In this document: piece by piece, positions 53,001 to 64,000 of the stretch
Numbering within the stretch: the stretch's first letter is position 1
How the letters are laid out: every line of letters begins with the position of its first letter
DNA from: Rhyacichthys aspro
Lineage: Eukaryota > Chordata > Actinopteri > Gobiiformes > Rhyacichthyidae
Assembly (NCBI GenBank): GCA_036850595.1
Contig: CM072158.1
Location: forward strand, 10,803,422-10,867,421
Direction: 5' to 3'
Length of the DNA: 64,000 nt
Translations under genes and position numbers: made by a program
Notes under the pieces: model-generated
The model's database searches: none
Seen by the model: the letters and a program-made list of their open reading frames with translations, nothing else
What the model was told of the DNA's origin: nothing

Positions 53001-54654
53001 TTCGAAAAATGACATGGCAGCATTCCTTTGGAGGGAATTTGACCTGTTACACTCAACCTCATATATAGACTGTGTAAACTGCAAACTGCTGAGACTTGGT
53101 GACAGACTTTTATCTACAGCACGATTTACAGCTGAAGGAGCTGTCAGTGTAAATTTGTTATGGAATTCAGGGCATGATGTTACAGTGTGAATTTACAGGG
53201 TGAGTATATGATTAGTCCATAATGTGAGGCTGAGCAAAGTGGGATTTATGACTTACAGCTGTCCTGAACAATCCCAACCCACTGTAAAGCACCAGTGTGC
53301 CACATACAGGGCGTAGACATGTAATTCTGCTCAACTCAACAGGTGATTTCATGTGATGTTGTGACTATTTCATATCACACTGTGTTTTTATAAGCAGCTG
53401 AAATGAGCACTGAATATGGAGGAGTATGGAATAATGTGTTTCCAGCTGAAGGAAAAGGACCCATTGTGGATGGACCCAAGAGAGTGTCACCTCCTTCCTT
53501 CCTTTGAGGCTGTATGATTTTGTGACGCACTGTGTTCCAGACTAGAGGGAGTCCCGCCTTTTGAAACCCTTCATCCAAATGAGCACATACCTGCAGGGAC
53601 CTTAGTGCCACCAGTCCCCAGCCCACTGTCTCTCCCTCCACATAGCCCACATTCTTTGGCCTGACCTCCATTCATCCCTCCATACCCCCCTCCCGTCTGG
53701 GTTAATAAGAAGCTCACTGTTCCCTTCTCTGTGCTCAGGTAGGCCTCTGCTGTCGCTGGTACATTTTACACCTCCACACTGTAACTAGAGCGAGCGGAAG
53801 TTTGAGCAACTGTTGAGCAACAAAATAAGACCAAATTCATGTTTTTATGGCTAGATCTTGTATAAAGCATTTTTGCCTTCAATCTGTCTTAAAGGACTCA
53901 TGATATGAAGTCATAAAATAAGATTGTACACCTCAGTATTCCAACAACCATCACTGTTTTGAGAGTTTGAGCAGTAAGATGGAAAGATGAATGTCTCAGT
54001 CACACTGCTTTGCAACAAATGAAGGTCATCAGAAGTAAAAATGTAGCCTACAGGTAGTCAAATAGTAACAGTGATGGCTAAAAAATGCTGCAGTTAAGGT
54101 GTTTTACTCGACAAAAGGTGTAGAGATGGCAGGCATCTGAACATTGTTTTAAAATTTGAGGATGGCTCAGGGGTAAAAGTTTGAAATAAATGGGATAGTA
54201 CTGCTGTAGTTGAAGGCAAAATCTATAATAATCAAAAAACCTGAGAGTAAATAGAGGAGCTAAACGTTCAGTAAGCTTGGTTGATAACAAAGTCTATTGT
54301 CACCACAGATGAAGTTTTTCTTAACCATCATCATCACCACTTACCAATAAAAGGAGGCTGCACGCCCAGACAGTGACCCCAGAAGTCAGGACAGCAGTCG
54401 GACACGGTGCGGTTACAGAAAAGGTCGCAGTAGCAGATGGTGTCCAGATAAGGCACGGTGCACGTGTCGTCTCTGCCGGGACAACAGCCCCCTCTTCTCT
54501 GGCAGTAGGAGCCAAACGGGTCCCTGATGCCTCCCAAATGCAGAGGGCTCGCCAGCTCCCTCTTAGTTCTTCTCGACAGGAACCTATCTGCAGTTCCTTC
54601 TTCGAGCAGCAGCACAAGGAACAGCGCCGCCACAGTCAACAGGATGGCTTTCAT
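42170..54654 (-). CDS. tinagl1: Tubulointerstitial nephritis antigen-like 1 (frameshift in coding exon 4)
   Basis: Coding exons (minus, 5' to 3'): 54345-54654, 52602-52668, 49642-49734, 49436-49551, 47479-47605, 46814-46964, 46538-46724, 45720-45765, 44930-45053, 42488-42533, 42170-42334. The sum is 1432 nt, one base too many. Removing one C of the run at 49500-49503 gives 476 aa (human 467). Domains: signal peptide (1-22), somatomedin-B-like Cys cluster (about 45-95, CYCDLFCNRTVSDCCPDFW), a second Cys-rich module (104-145), and a papain-like domain. The catalytic Cys is Ser (DQGNCAASWAFS), while the His (KHGTHSVRILGWG) and Asn (ANSWG) remain, as in other TINAGL1. It is thus a secreted matrix pseudoprotease. 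The C-terminus is HNHHHHHHHRI. As written, the frame stops in coding exon 5, near residue 212. All later exons and splice sites are intact, so a sequence error or recent allele is likelier than an old pseudogene. Confidence 0.92.
42179..42199 (-). repeat. tinagl1: CAY repeat coding seven consecutive histidines
   Basis: On minus, seven CAT/CAC codons just before the Arg-Ile end of Tinagl1. The plus strand looks like a GATGGTGGT microsatellite. Confidence 0.85.
46995..47082. repeat. (CA)7(TA)37 compound microsatellite
   Basis: About 14 bp of CA repeat followed by 74 bp of uninterrupted AT repeat, with short TA patches after it. It lies in a tinagl1 intron (46965-47478), starting 31 bp upstream of the exon edge on the plus scale. 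The AT run can form a cruciform. Confidence 0.95.
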
Positions 54655-57600
54655 GGTGAATCTGTGAGGAAGAACCACTTTTTAACTTGTTTAATAACAC
54701 AACAAAGCTTTTTATGTACTAAACAGTTTTTAAGTTAGTGTGTTATAATATAAGTGAGTTGAAAACATTGTGTGGGTGCCATCATTCATGTGTAACTGTT
54801 GCCAACGCTCTATATTAAGTTCTCACTGTGTACTTCACATAAACATGACTACAAATGCTAGTTTGGTAGTACACACACACAAACAAAAGATAGTTTAAAC
54901 TAAGCTGGCAGCAATGGGAACAAATAATCTACTGAGATATCTCCCCGCAACTTTCCGAACAAGAAGCCAAAACAAACAGCAGCTATGAAAAATATGAAAA
55001 CACACTCCACAAGAAAATGTTGACTTGTCAAGAATAGAACGACATCAATCATTTTTGCATCATGCTGTTTTTTGGCAAACTGAAATACCCGACTGCATTT
55101 TGTAAAGATCTAAAAGGAAGGTGGTTGCACTGTTAAAGGAAGTCAAAGAAATAACACACAATAGCATCCTGCTGTCAAACAGAAACTGTCCTGCTGCGGA
55201 AAATGGTCTGCTAATTCATCAGTAATAAATGGTTGTGTGGGAAGCTAACTTAATTTAATATCAGACAAATGAGAGAAAATACAAAAAACATGCTCAAATA
55301 AGGACAACAAAGACTGTTCTGTATCATGTCTTTTTTGTGTTGTGTGTGTGGACAGTGCCCAGTGTCCGGGCTAGGACCCCTATCTGACCATTTAGCCTCA
55401 ACAGAGGTCACATGTGTTTGTGTGTGTGCTGGCCTGTTACTAAACAGAGAGCCTATGGGCAGGGTGGGACAATGACAAGAGGTTGGCCACTGCTTACATA
55501 AATCAAATCATTAATTATCCAATCAGATCCCAGAGTATAATAGGCACCCCGCGCATAAAGCAGCGCTCCGGAAAAGGATCTTTGCTGGATTGTTTTCTGC
55601 ATGACTGTGCCTTTAGTTCAGAAACACACACAGAGTCTAAATTTGCACTGATGGAGAAGCAAGCATATGGCAGTGTGGATGAGCAAGTCTCCTCCTTTAC
55701 AACAAGTGTTTTGTTGTGGCAGCAGTGCAATAAAACACCCACCAGTCTGTTGCCAAATGAGCTGCTGAGACCTTAAGGTCAAAATGCTGTAATAAAGGAC
55801 TTAAGATTTGATTAAAAACCTTCTCTGCTTGTGGTTTAATAACTCAATAGTAGCTGTACAGATAAAGTTTATACAACATCACAACAAAAAACCCTCCTTA
55901 AATGTTTGTCTATTTTATAATTCAAACTTGTATATAACATCTCATGTAACTAAAAACTAGAAACTAACACCCCACAATCAGAAGCTTTAAAAAGATGATA
56001 CTCTTTGTCTATTGGCTCATTTTAGTTCTACTTCTGTGTCTCAAAGGAAGAGCACCATATGGCCCATCAATGCATGGGACAGCTGTAGTCACATTAGCAG
56101 TCCCAGACTTCAACCAGACAGATGATCAATTAGGATGGGCCAGCCTTAATACAGACAGAGAAGTCTAAGTGTAGCATCTGAACAAGTGACAACATGTTAA
56201 AAGAGGCTGACTTTATGATACAAGTCTGTGCATAGTAAGAACATCAAACGCATTAATCGTGTCTTTAAAATGCAGTTTAATAGCACATTATCGTGATATC
56301 TTGAGATGAATGATAGGTCTCAGCTAGCCCAAACAAATCAGACAAAGGCCTCTCTGCCAATTATGTAGAAGTACTTCTAAATCTACAACAGAATATTATC
56401 TCATGCATCAACGTTTCATTTTTCTCTTTACCTGTACTTCTTTGGTTTCTTTTTCAACATAAACCTAAAGGATAATGATAATGCCATACAGGTGTCTATA
56501 GGGGGGCAGTCACACAACAGGTGAGTGAAGGTTGGGCATTATCAGTCTGAACCCAATAACCTTCAAAACTGTCTGCCAGTGAGTGTTGTCGAAACACTGA
56601 ATACATGTTACAATCCTACACCCACAAAGTCAATATGTTGCAATAGTGAAAGCTTTCCAATCTTGAGAACAATGTGAAATCTAAGTAGGACAAGCACACA
56701 CAAGACAAATGTTAACTAAACAACTGAGAAATATATTTGGAGTAACATGAGAATAGTGTTTTCGGTGCCCACGCTGCACCTGCCCAGAAACTGGCACCGA
56801 AAAGTTGCAAGCAAAATGGTTCCTTACCTTGACCTGAACGATAAAACTTTTGTAATCCGTAAAAGTTGCTTCTTTGTTGCTGACAGGTGAAGACAAGTCT
56901 TTGGGTAAAATGTCTTTCTCTGTGTGTCCTTCAGTCTGCTCTATCACAGTCTCTATATACAGGCAGTGCAGCTCTAACCACTCCCCCCTGGAACCCCTGC
57001 ACTCTTGTCCAGTCCTTGCTACGATGCCTCTCTCCCACAGATACACTCAAACACACACACGCTGCTTTCCTTAACCTCTCTTTCCACTGTCACTCTCAAA
57101 GCAACAATGCCAGCTTTTCCCTCCACTGTCTTAACTTCGCCCTCAGTCAAATCTACTTCAACTACTGACCTACCATCTAGTGGTCACTGATTGCATAACC
57201 TCACCTTAAACAGCTGAGGAATAAAAGTGCCTCCCAAGCACTACTATAAAGCAGTCTCAGGAGGGGAGGTTTTGGCAGGCAGATGGGACACATAGCTGGA
57301 ATGTTAGGGATGTTTTTTGCAGTGTGATCCCCCTGACAGTTGCATGAATTTTGTTTTTGCAGTGTCTATTTTCCTGCCTTGGCATTTTCACCTCAGAAAC
57401 AGAGTTGGAGCTATCTAATTGAATATGTCAAAGTAGAAACAAATTCTGTGAATGATTCTGTGTGTTACCTTAGCAGCAAAAAAAGGAGTCTGACATGGTG
57501 GTCCTCAAAAGACACAGCTGCTCCTTGGAAGACCCCCTTCTGGTAAATCAATAAGCTGAGGGCTGAATCAATAACTGTAACACAGCGGGTGTCAAAAAGA

Positions 57601-58268
57601 CCAGGGCGCCCCAAAGGCCTGCCGGGGCAGTCACAAATAAAGCACAATGTTTATTTAGTTACGATAACAGAGGATGTACATAAACAATAAAACGGAAATA
57701 TAACGTCTGTTTTGTGTTGGTTAATATTTCTTCAGCATTGGTCCAGACGAAATAAGTGAAATAATTCAAACCCACAATTGAATGAAATTTGAATGGAATC
57801 CAAGTGATACAAGCTCTATCAATACAGGACCCTGCAAAGATATAAACCTTAGATACTGGTGCTATTTTAAACTTGCTAAGGATTCAAGGAATGTACAGTA
57901 AAGTGGAAACAAACTTTTTTTTTAAGATAGCAAGATGCCTTCCAGTGTTACGAAAGAAAAAATTTAAATGGGTTACGCTTCATTTCGAAAACAGACCTGA
58001 TTGCATAACCTCAATAGTCAAAGTGATAATTCTTTCTGAAAGCCATTCACATAATTCTTAAGTGACTGAAATGTGTTGTGTTGACAGAGTCACTGCCTTC
58101 ATCATTAAAGGCCTTGCTTCAGAATGCCTTCTTGTCTTCAGTCTGTATTACTACCAACCTATAACAATCACAACTCAGAACGCTCAGACACATTCTTTCA
58201 GTAACATGAGCAGAGATTAGTTATTTTCTGGGTAACATGCTCACTTTTCTTGCAATACCAGTATAATT
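54655..58268. other. 5' region of tinagl1, non-coding
   Basis: An acceptor (TTCCTCACAG) puts the exon carrying the tinagl1 ATG at 54661. A donor (TCAAG/GTAAGG on minus) follows a segment ending at 56828, a plausible non-coding first exon. No other gene was recognised up to 58268. Confidence 0.4.
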
Positions 58269-58823
58269 ATGGTTTTACCGCCTCTTACACAACCACCTGA
58301 AAATCGGCGCCCGAAGCAGTGTTTACAGTGTTTTATTGTCACCACCTTCTCAATCCTTATTACAGTTTTACCTTATGTGTTGTTTACCTGCCAGCAAAGA
58401 CCCATCGAGTTGTACGAACATGTAAAGAATGCTACTTTTCACAGTGACTGGCAGCAAATGAGTCATAAACAGAGAAGTGTGACAGATTTGTTTACTGACG
58501 GTAAGTGTTTGATTGTAGCCATGTGTCTGTAGGTGTAAGTATCTGTGAGGATCCTCAGTAAAGGACCCCTGACTCAAAAAAAGTCACATGACGGCTGTAA
58601 TTCATGAGTAACCTTGAAGAGAGTGAGTCACTTGATTCACAAAAGTCTTTCACAACATGTAGGAGTACATTAATGTGTACACGCATAGGTCTTACCCTGT
58701 GACTCAGGCCTTGACAAGCCCTCCAGATGTTTGAACAGTGACGCTTGTGACCACGAACAGAAAAAGGGAACCGACTACAAGATCACTGCTGCTTCTGTTA
58801 GTGGGGTCACTTCCCGAAAATAG
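58269..58823 (+). CDS. Candidate small type II membrane protein, two exons, unidentified
   Basis: An ATG at 58269 opens a 77-codon stretch ending in a good donor (GACG/GTAAGTG) at 58500. A candidate acceptor (CTGTGACTCAG) gives a second exon at 58708-58823 in the right phase, making 115 aa. The protein would have a short basic cytoplasmic start (ENRRPKQ), one clear membrane segment (CFIVTTFSILITVLPYVLF), one NXT site and several Cys (CLNSDAC). I do not recognise the family. The shape recalls TNF-ligand or Golgi-enzyme first exons, but no later domain was found. It could be chance. Confidence 0.25.
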
Positions 58824-58904
58824 ACCCAACTCTGGAGGCTGACGACACACATGGAAACAATAGAGGCCATACAGAAAGATTATTTCTCAAGCGGCACCCG
58901 AGAA

Positions 58905-59103
58905 CATATGTGTCAAACCCAAATGCTCAGGGGTCAAATCTGTTCCTATGGCTTTTTTTTAAACAAATTTTTATCACAATAATATTTAGAGGGTTAATAT
59001 CTGGACTTGAAAGTAATCAAATAGCACTATCAATATCTTTGTGTCTTTTTATGTCCCTTTTTATTTACTGTTGTGGCCCTTCATCATTTTGAGTTTGAAA
59101 CTG
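58905..59103. mobile_element. hAT-like remnant related to the 5.5-kb element
   Basis: Left end CATATGTGTCAAACCCAA and reverse-complemented right end CAGTTTCAAACTCAAAATG resemble the termini of the 5462-5870 element. No matching 8-bp flanks were found, and the interior is unrelated AT-rich DNA. Confidence 0.4.
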
Positions 59104-59162
59104 CTGCAATAGAGGAACATGAAGGAACATGAGCATGCACTTAGTATCAACAATGGGATTAA

Positions 59163-59383
59163 TCAGGAAACGTTAGTGAAAAGAAGTGATTGGCGTGACG
59201 TGGGCTGTACATACACATGAACATCTTGAGGAACAATACCACTCTGTCTCTGGGCCGTGACATTATACGCAGCGTATGATGTCACATGATGCTCCTCAGC
59301 TGCACTGTGTCGGGTGGAGGTGTGCTCTGCTGACTCTTTCAGAGGAGTGGACAACACATATTCCCTCTTCCTCTCCTTTTTTC
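59163..59383 (-). CDS. Candidate last exon: cytoplasmic tail of an unidentified membrane protein
   Basis: On minus, a good acceptor (CTTTTTCCAG) precedes 72 open codons ending TGA at 59163-59165, in phase 1. The peptide starts with a strongly basic stop-transfer-like stretch (KKERKREYVL) and carries several tyrosines (EYVLS, SYAAYN, VHVYVQP), as in receptor tails. No upstream transmembrane or extracellular exon could be assigned up to 64000. Family unknown; chance reading is possible. Confidence 0.25.
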
Positions 59384-62300
59384 CTGGAAAAAGCATTTGA
59401 TAGTAAACAAGAACAAGAAGTGCACTGACACATGGAATCCTTCCAGAAGCTTTGCAAGAGGAAAAATCACCCACGTGTTATTGTTGATGATGAGTAAAGG
59501 CATTTGGGACGCGGTCAATCTGCTGTTCTCCTTTTTGCAGCTGGAGAAATGGTACTTCATGCTTGTTTTTGAGAATACTTGTAAGTTTGAAGGCCCTGTT
59601 CAGGACGTCCAGTAATCTCCACGGTGACAGTCAAGTGGAACATGAGATGCATCTATACAAGTGCCTTTCTCTTTTTAATCCTTCTGGTCAGATCAGTGTC
59701 TGGCTCAGATTCCTTCGGTGAAACCTGTCCCAATTCTGTTTAGGGATCTATATGGTTGCTTTTGTTTGAGACCAACACCTGCACAAAAGAGAGTCACTGG
59801 CACATGAGCAAGGAGACAAAGCATAAGGCAAAGTTATAAATAAAACAATTATCACATTAGAAGATATGTATTTATTTTTATACAGTTAACAGTGTGCATG
59901 TCATAAAAATGTGAAAAGGTTCAAAGGTCAATGTGTTGGCCAACTTTCTGCGTCTGCCGCCACAGACTTATTGATTGTGAAACTACTGACGTGTAGAGGA
60001 AGAACTGCTGAACTGATGAATCACCGACTCCGATTCATCTATCTGTTGGAAAAAGTGAGAATTATTAACATCGTAGGCAATATTGTCAGCAGCAAAGTCG
60101 CTTGATAAGATTTTAGAAACACAAACTCAGCAGACACTGAATGACACACATTCATGACTGTATTTCATTGTATGCCCCTATAAGAATAATATTAATAGAG
60201 CTAATATCCGCTTCTTCTGAAACACCATGATGTTGCCACCACGCATTAAATTTACCGAAGCTCTATAAATTCAAATCAACATAGTTATTTATCATTTTAA
60301 ATTAAACACCAGAGTTTCACAGAGATTATAGAGCAACAAAATTTGCACTTTGTAGTACCCATGTGTAATTAAAACCAAGATTTGGCTGCTATGCAAAGTA
60401 AAGGGTGTGGCATGTAGGGGCTTGTTGCTGTTTAGGGTTTTTCAAATGCCTCTCGTGCTACACTACACCACTCCTCCAATGTGTGAAGAAATAACCAAAA
60501 TCTTATGTAACAACAAGTCGACAAATATTAAAAAATTTTGAAATCTTTTTATCTTTCACTGTGAAGAAACACAGAGCACTAAAATGTAAGTATCTGACAG
60601 AATTATTGAAAGGTCAAAGCTATTTTCCTCGAGATCGACCCCCACTATTTACTCAAAAACACATTACAGGGCCTCAGGTGGTTCTATGCTGTGCACTTTG
60701 GATTCATCCCCAAAGGAACTGGCCATCGCTCAATACCTGTCAACCCACTCTTGCGCTCTTCATCATCCATTTACTACATCGATAATGGAGCAGAACACTC
60801 AATGTCATATCACTTCTATCCCACTTTCATTTTGGGTTTTTTTAAAAGCCCATTTATGCAACTTTGACATTTTTCAGTAGCTGTTTTAGTAAGCAGAATT
60901 ATTTCCTGAATAATTCTTTTTCCATAAATAAAGTGAGAGCTAATCCTGACTCAGAGGAAGAGATTTGTTTCGTTTGGAGCTGTGTGGAGCTCAGAGACCC
61001 TCTGCTGACACAGGGGGCGGCCAAATCAGCAAAGCTCCTCACCTACGCTGTGTTTATCATCAGTTAGACATGCTTTCACTCACATCTCCACATGGATTTG
61101 AGGCTTAGGAAATTTCTATTTGTTTGTACTACTACATTTGATTTTTAATGAGCTTGCAGTGTGTAAGGACATATCTGATGCCGTATGATAAGAAACTTTT
61201 GCCCCCAGAGGTTTGTATTGAGTTGCAATGGGGTTATCTCATGTGTCAGTGCTGAGTGCACTATGAGCAGATTCATTGTTATGTGCCAAGAGTTGAACTG
61301 TGCCTTTCAGAGCTACAGGAGGCTGGCAAAGAGCGACAACTGCATTCCCGTAACGCCTGTGGAACATCGCACACCATGTTCAGTCACTGCACACTGAGCA
61401 TTACCATGGAGACCGGGACAGAGGCGGCCCAAACAGAAGTGTCTCGAAGCCGGATGACGAGGCTATGTTTGGGTCGAGTCAAACAAGTGTAGAAGGCAAG
61501 TGAGGCCAAATATGTTCAAGTATGGAAACCAGTCAAAACTGACTTATGTAATCTGCTCATTCTCGTTATAATCCTGACCTCTGACCCTTTTGCTCTCTTT
61601 CTGATGACATCATCTATCAATACCTTTTAACCCCTTATCAATCCGGGTAAATTTGCTTTAAAAGGCCTAGAAAAAGCAAACCCAATTTAAAATTAAAGCT
61701 GTTCTTGAACCCTTCGGAGTCCATATAAAAGTTTAGACTCTGTATATTTGTAGTCAAGCAGTCAAATTTATTACAGGTGTAACTGGTAATAACTTAAACG
61801 CATTTTTTTTTAAAGGTTATTTTTATGGGCATTTGGCCTTTATTGATAGGAGCAGTAGCTGGACAGGAAATGGGGTGAGAAAGAGTGGGAAATGACATTG
61901 GGCAAATGACCCAACTGAGATTTGAACCCAGGTCTTCTGTGTGATGGGTGTATGCTCTACCTAAGCTGCCAGGGGCGCCCCATGAGAACCTAAGCTTTCT
62001 AATGGTATGCTGCATGTCCACATGCTCAAACCAGGCACTGTATTGGAAAAAAAAGTCACAATATCCCTGTACCGGGACATTGCATTAAGCCAACGTTAAT
62101 TTTGAGTCAAAGTGACACTTGGGAAAGAGACACATCGCAGGCAGTCTCATAGACGTGATCGGACACAGATCAAACAAGATCAGTTAGTGCAGCTCTTATC
62201 ACACTTCTACCTTTCCCAGTCAACCCCCATCCTTCTGCTTTTCCTGGCTCCGTCCTCCAAATGTCTGGCTTCTACCAGATTCCCAGAATGTTTTAGATAT

Positions 62301-64000
62301 GCTATCACAAAGTGCCGGGACAAAATTAAACAAGGGCGGGAAAACAGGGAAAATAAGGGAAAGCTGCACGATTCGAGGGAGACATAACAAAGTTGATTTC
62401 TGATTGCATTTTAAAGAAAAGTGGGGCGTTGAGCCGGGCAGGTCAAAATCAGCGTGTAGAAAAACAGGAGTAAATGAACTGCATTCAAATAAAGAAAATG
62501 CTAACAACCAATCACCAACTAAATCACAATCGACTGTTTTTGCAGCTATTCAACATGTCTGGTGTGCATGGGGCAGGCCAAAGTTATCAAAATAATTCCC
62601 ACACCAGAATTCAAATAGAGGAGCTGGGAGTCACTGTGGAGCTCATAACATCACTGTTTAGACCTGAGCAGGACAGACAGAGAACAGGAAAGGCTTCATT
62701 ACATCATCGGGAAACTGTTCAGATACTGATTCATTCATTATCTAAATACACCGGCTCGTTTTTTCCATTGTTCACCAAGTCTAGGCATTTATATCCCATT
62801 TATATTACGACAGCTACATATTAACCATAAACACTCCAAGTAAAACAAATCTCCAATGCTGTTATACAGGGGGAGAAAAAAATAAAAATACAAACCTGCA
62901 TAAATGTTGGAACTAGAAAAAGTCATGGCTTAAGGCAGTTCAGGGTGGAGCTGCTTGAAAGAAAAGCCAAGTTAAGCTCTTTGATTGTTTAAGGTAACAG
63001 ACAATACAATTTTGATTGACAGGGCCAGTATGGATAAAGGTCTCAGTGTTGGAAACACAATCAACAGCCTGCTCAGATCAGAAGATGTTTAGGAAGAACA
63101 TAGTGTTTCTCATTCTTTCACTTATCTACTCCATCATGCCCATAATGCTAAAGTGCTACACATAGCTTTGCCTTGTAATAATGTAGGCATGGAAGAAAAT
63201 AATTTATTTAGGAAGGAATTATTGGGAAGAATTATGGAGGGCCAGAAAAGTAAAGAATAGTATTAGAAAGATATTTGGGAATTGAGTTTGATGTGGGGTT
63301 TAAACATTTTCTCTAAAGAAGGGATGTTCTCCTGAGAAGGCATAAAAAAAATATACCCACCATCCTTTGGAAAAGCTATCGTCTTTGGTAATAAATGTGT
63401 GTCATGGAAAGATATGATAATTGAACAATCGACGCCCAGAAATTCCTCTGTAGTTACATCTTCTCACCTGCTGCACCTCTGTGATTGCCAGGTTTCAGTT
63501 TGGATAGGTGTAATAAGGCACAAGCGAGTGCAATTTACCACACAGCAATCACAATACAATACAAACACCTCGTCATAGTGATGTAATGAGACTATTATGT
63601 CAGGTTATAGTCACAACAATTTCACATAATTTGATTGTTGTGTTTAAATGTCTCTTGGGAGATGAGCTGCTTGATTTGGCCCCTAAATTTATTGCGTTAG
63701 TTTTGTTCCCATGGAGACAGTAAATTATCCATAACTTTCCCTTTGACAGATTAAGATATAGTTATCTGCCACACATAGAGGCAGGAGGACATATTAGGAC
63801 CTTTGAGCCGAATCTACTAAGTTTTTGTTGTTGTCATCTGATGTGTTGTCATTTGTTTCTCTCATTTTAGTGACAATTATTGACAAAGAAAAGCAGTACA
63901 CAAATAGAAAATCAAAAGAAAGGCAAGAATGGCATGGAACAAATGGGCCCAGGCAGGAAAACAAGCCCACGCACCACTGTGCCCTGGACTTTATTTACTT
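59384..64000. other. Right-end region, no confident gene
   Basis: Only short unconserved frames were seen. It holds a SINE (61802-61982). If the exon candidate at 59163-59383 is real, its gene would continue through this region on minus. Confidence 0.45.
61802..61982 (-). mobile_element. tRNA-derived SINE, copy 2
   Basis: On minus: a GGGCGCCCC start, an A-box-like AGCTTAGGTAGAGC, a B box GGTTCAAATCTC, a body with AATGTCATTTCCCACTC and CCCCATTTCCTGTCC, and an end TCAATAAAGGCCAAATGCCC. This is the build of a common fish SINE family. Better preserved than the copy at 23.6 kb. Confidence 0.8.

Noticed and set aside
59760..59790. Acceptor-like site on minus followed by a short frame (VGLKQKQPYRSLNRIG)
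   Set aside because: Only about 23 codons before a stop and no partner exon in phase.
61900..61980. tRNA-gene-like A and B boxes
   Set aside because: No cloverleaf can be closed and a SINE body follows directly, so this is a SINE head, not a tRNA gene. The same holds for the B box at about 23640-23652.

Overview
The window looks like nuclear DNA of a ray-finned (teleost) fish. It holds spliced vertebrate genes with GT-AG introns, several very short introns (about 75 to 100 bp), AT-rich intergenic DNA, tRNA-derived SINEs, non-autonomous hAT elements and many microsatellites. I see no bacterial, viral or CRISPR-type content. Coding exons were assembled by hand: each junction was checked for GT/AG, phase and agreement with remembered family proteins. 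No alignment or database search was run.

Layout. (1) 0.5-3.5 kb, minus: sgo1 (shugoshin 1), nine coding exons, 628 aa. (2) 9.1-21.4 kb, minus: znf385d, eight coding exons including a 10-nt first coding exon, 394 aa, three U1-type zinc fingers. Its presumed GC-rich first-exon/promoter area follows at about 21.4-21.9 kb. (3) 27.1-28.2 kb, minus: rab25, five coding exons, 211 aa. (4) 30.6-35.2 kb, minus: ubqln4 (ubiquilin 4), eleven coding exons, 580 aa. (5) 36.9-38.1 kb, plus: lim2 (lens MP20), four coding exons, 173 aa. (6) 42.2-54.7 kb, minus: tinagl1, eleven coding exons, with a one-base frameshift in coding exon 4. (7) 55-64 kb: mostly non-coding, with two weak exon candidates for unidentified membrane proteins, a hAT-like remnant and a SINE.

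The genes have unrelated jobs: centromeric cohesion, zinc-finger RNA/DNA binding, epithelial vesicle traffic, proteasome shuttling, lens membrane, and extracellular matrix. Their order mixes human synteny blocks (SGO1-ZNF385D on 3p24; UBQLN4-RAB25 on 1q22; LIM2 on 19q13; TINAGL1 on 1p35), so at least one lineage-specific junction lies between znf385d and rab25.

I found no convincing undescribed system. The points most worth checking are the tinagl1 frameshift, the frame-neutral 87-bp sgo1 intron with competing acceptors, the znf385d splice donor inside a (GT)n tract, a hAT family with an expanding internal minisatellite, the natural poly-histidine C-terminus of Tinagl1, and the two orphan exon candidates at 58-59 kb.
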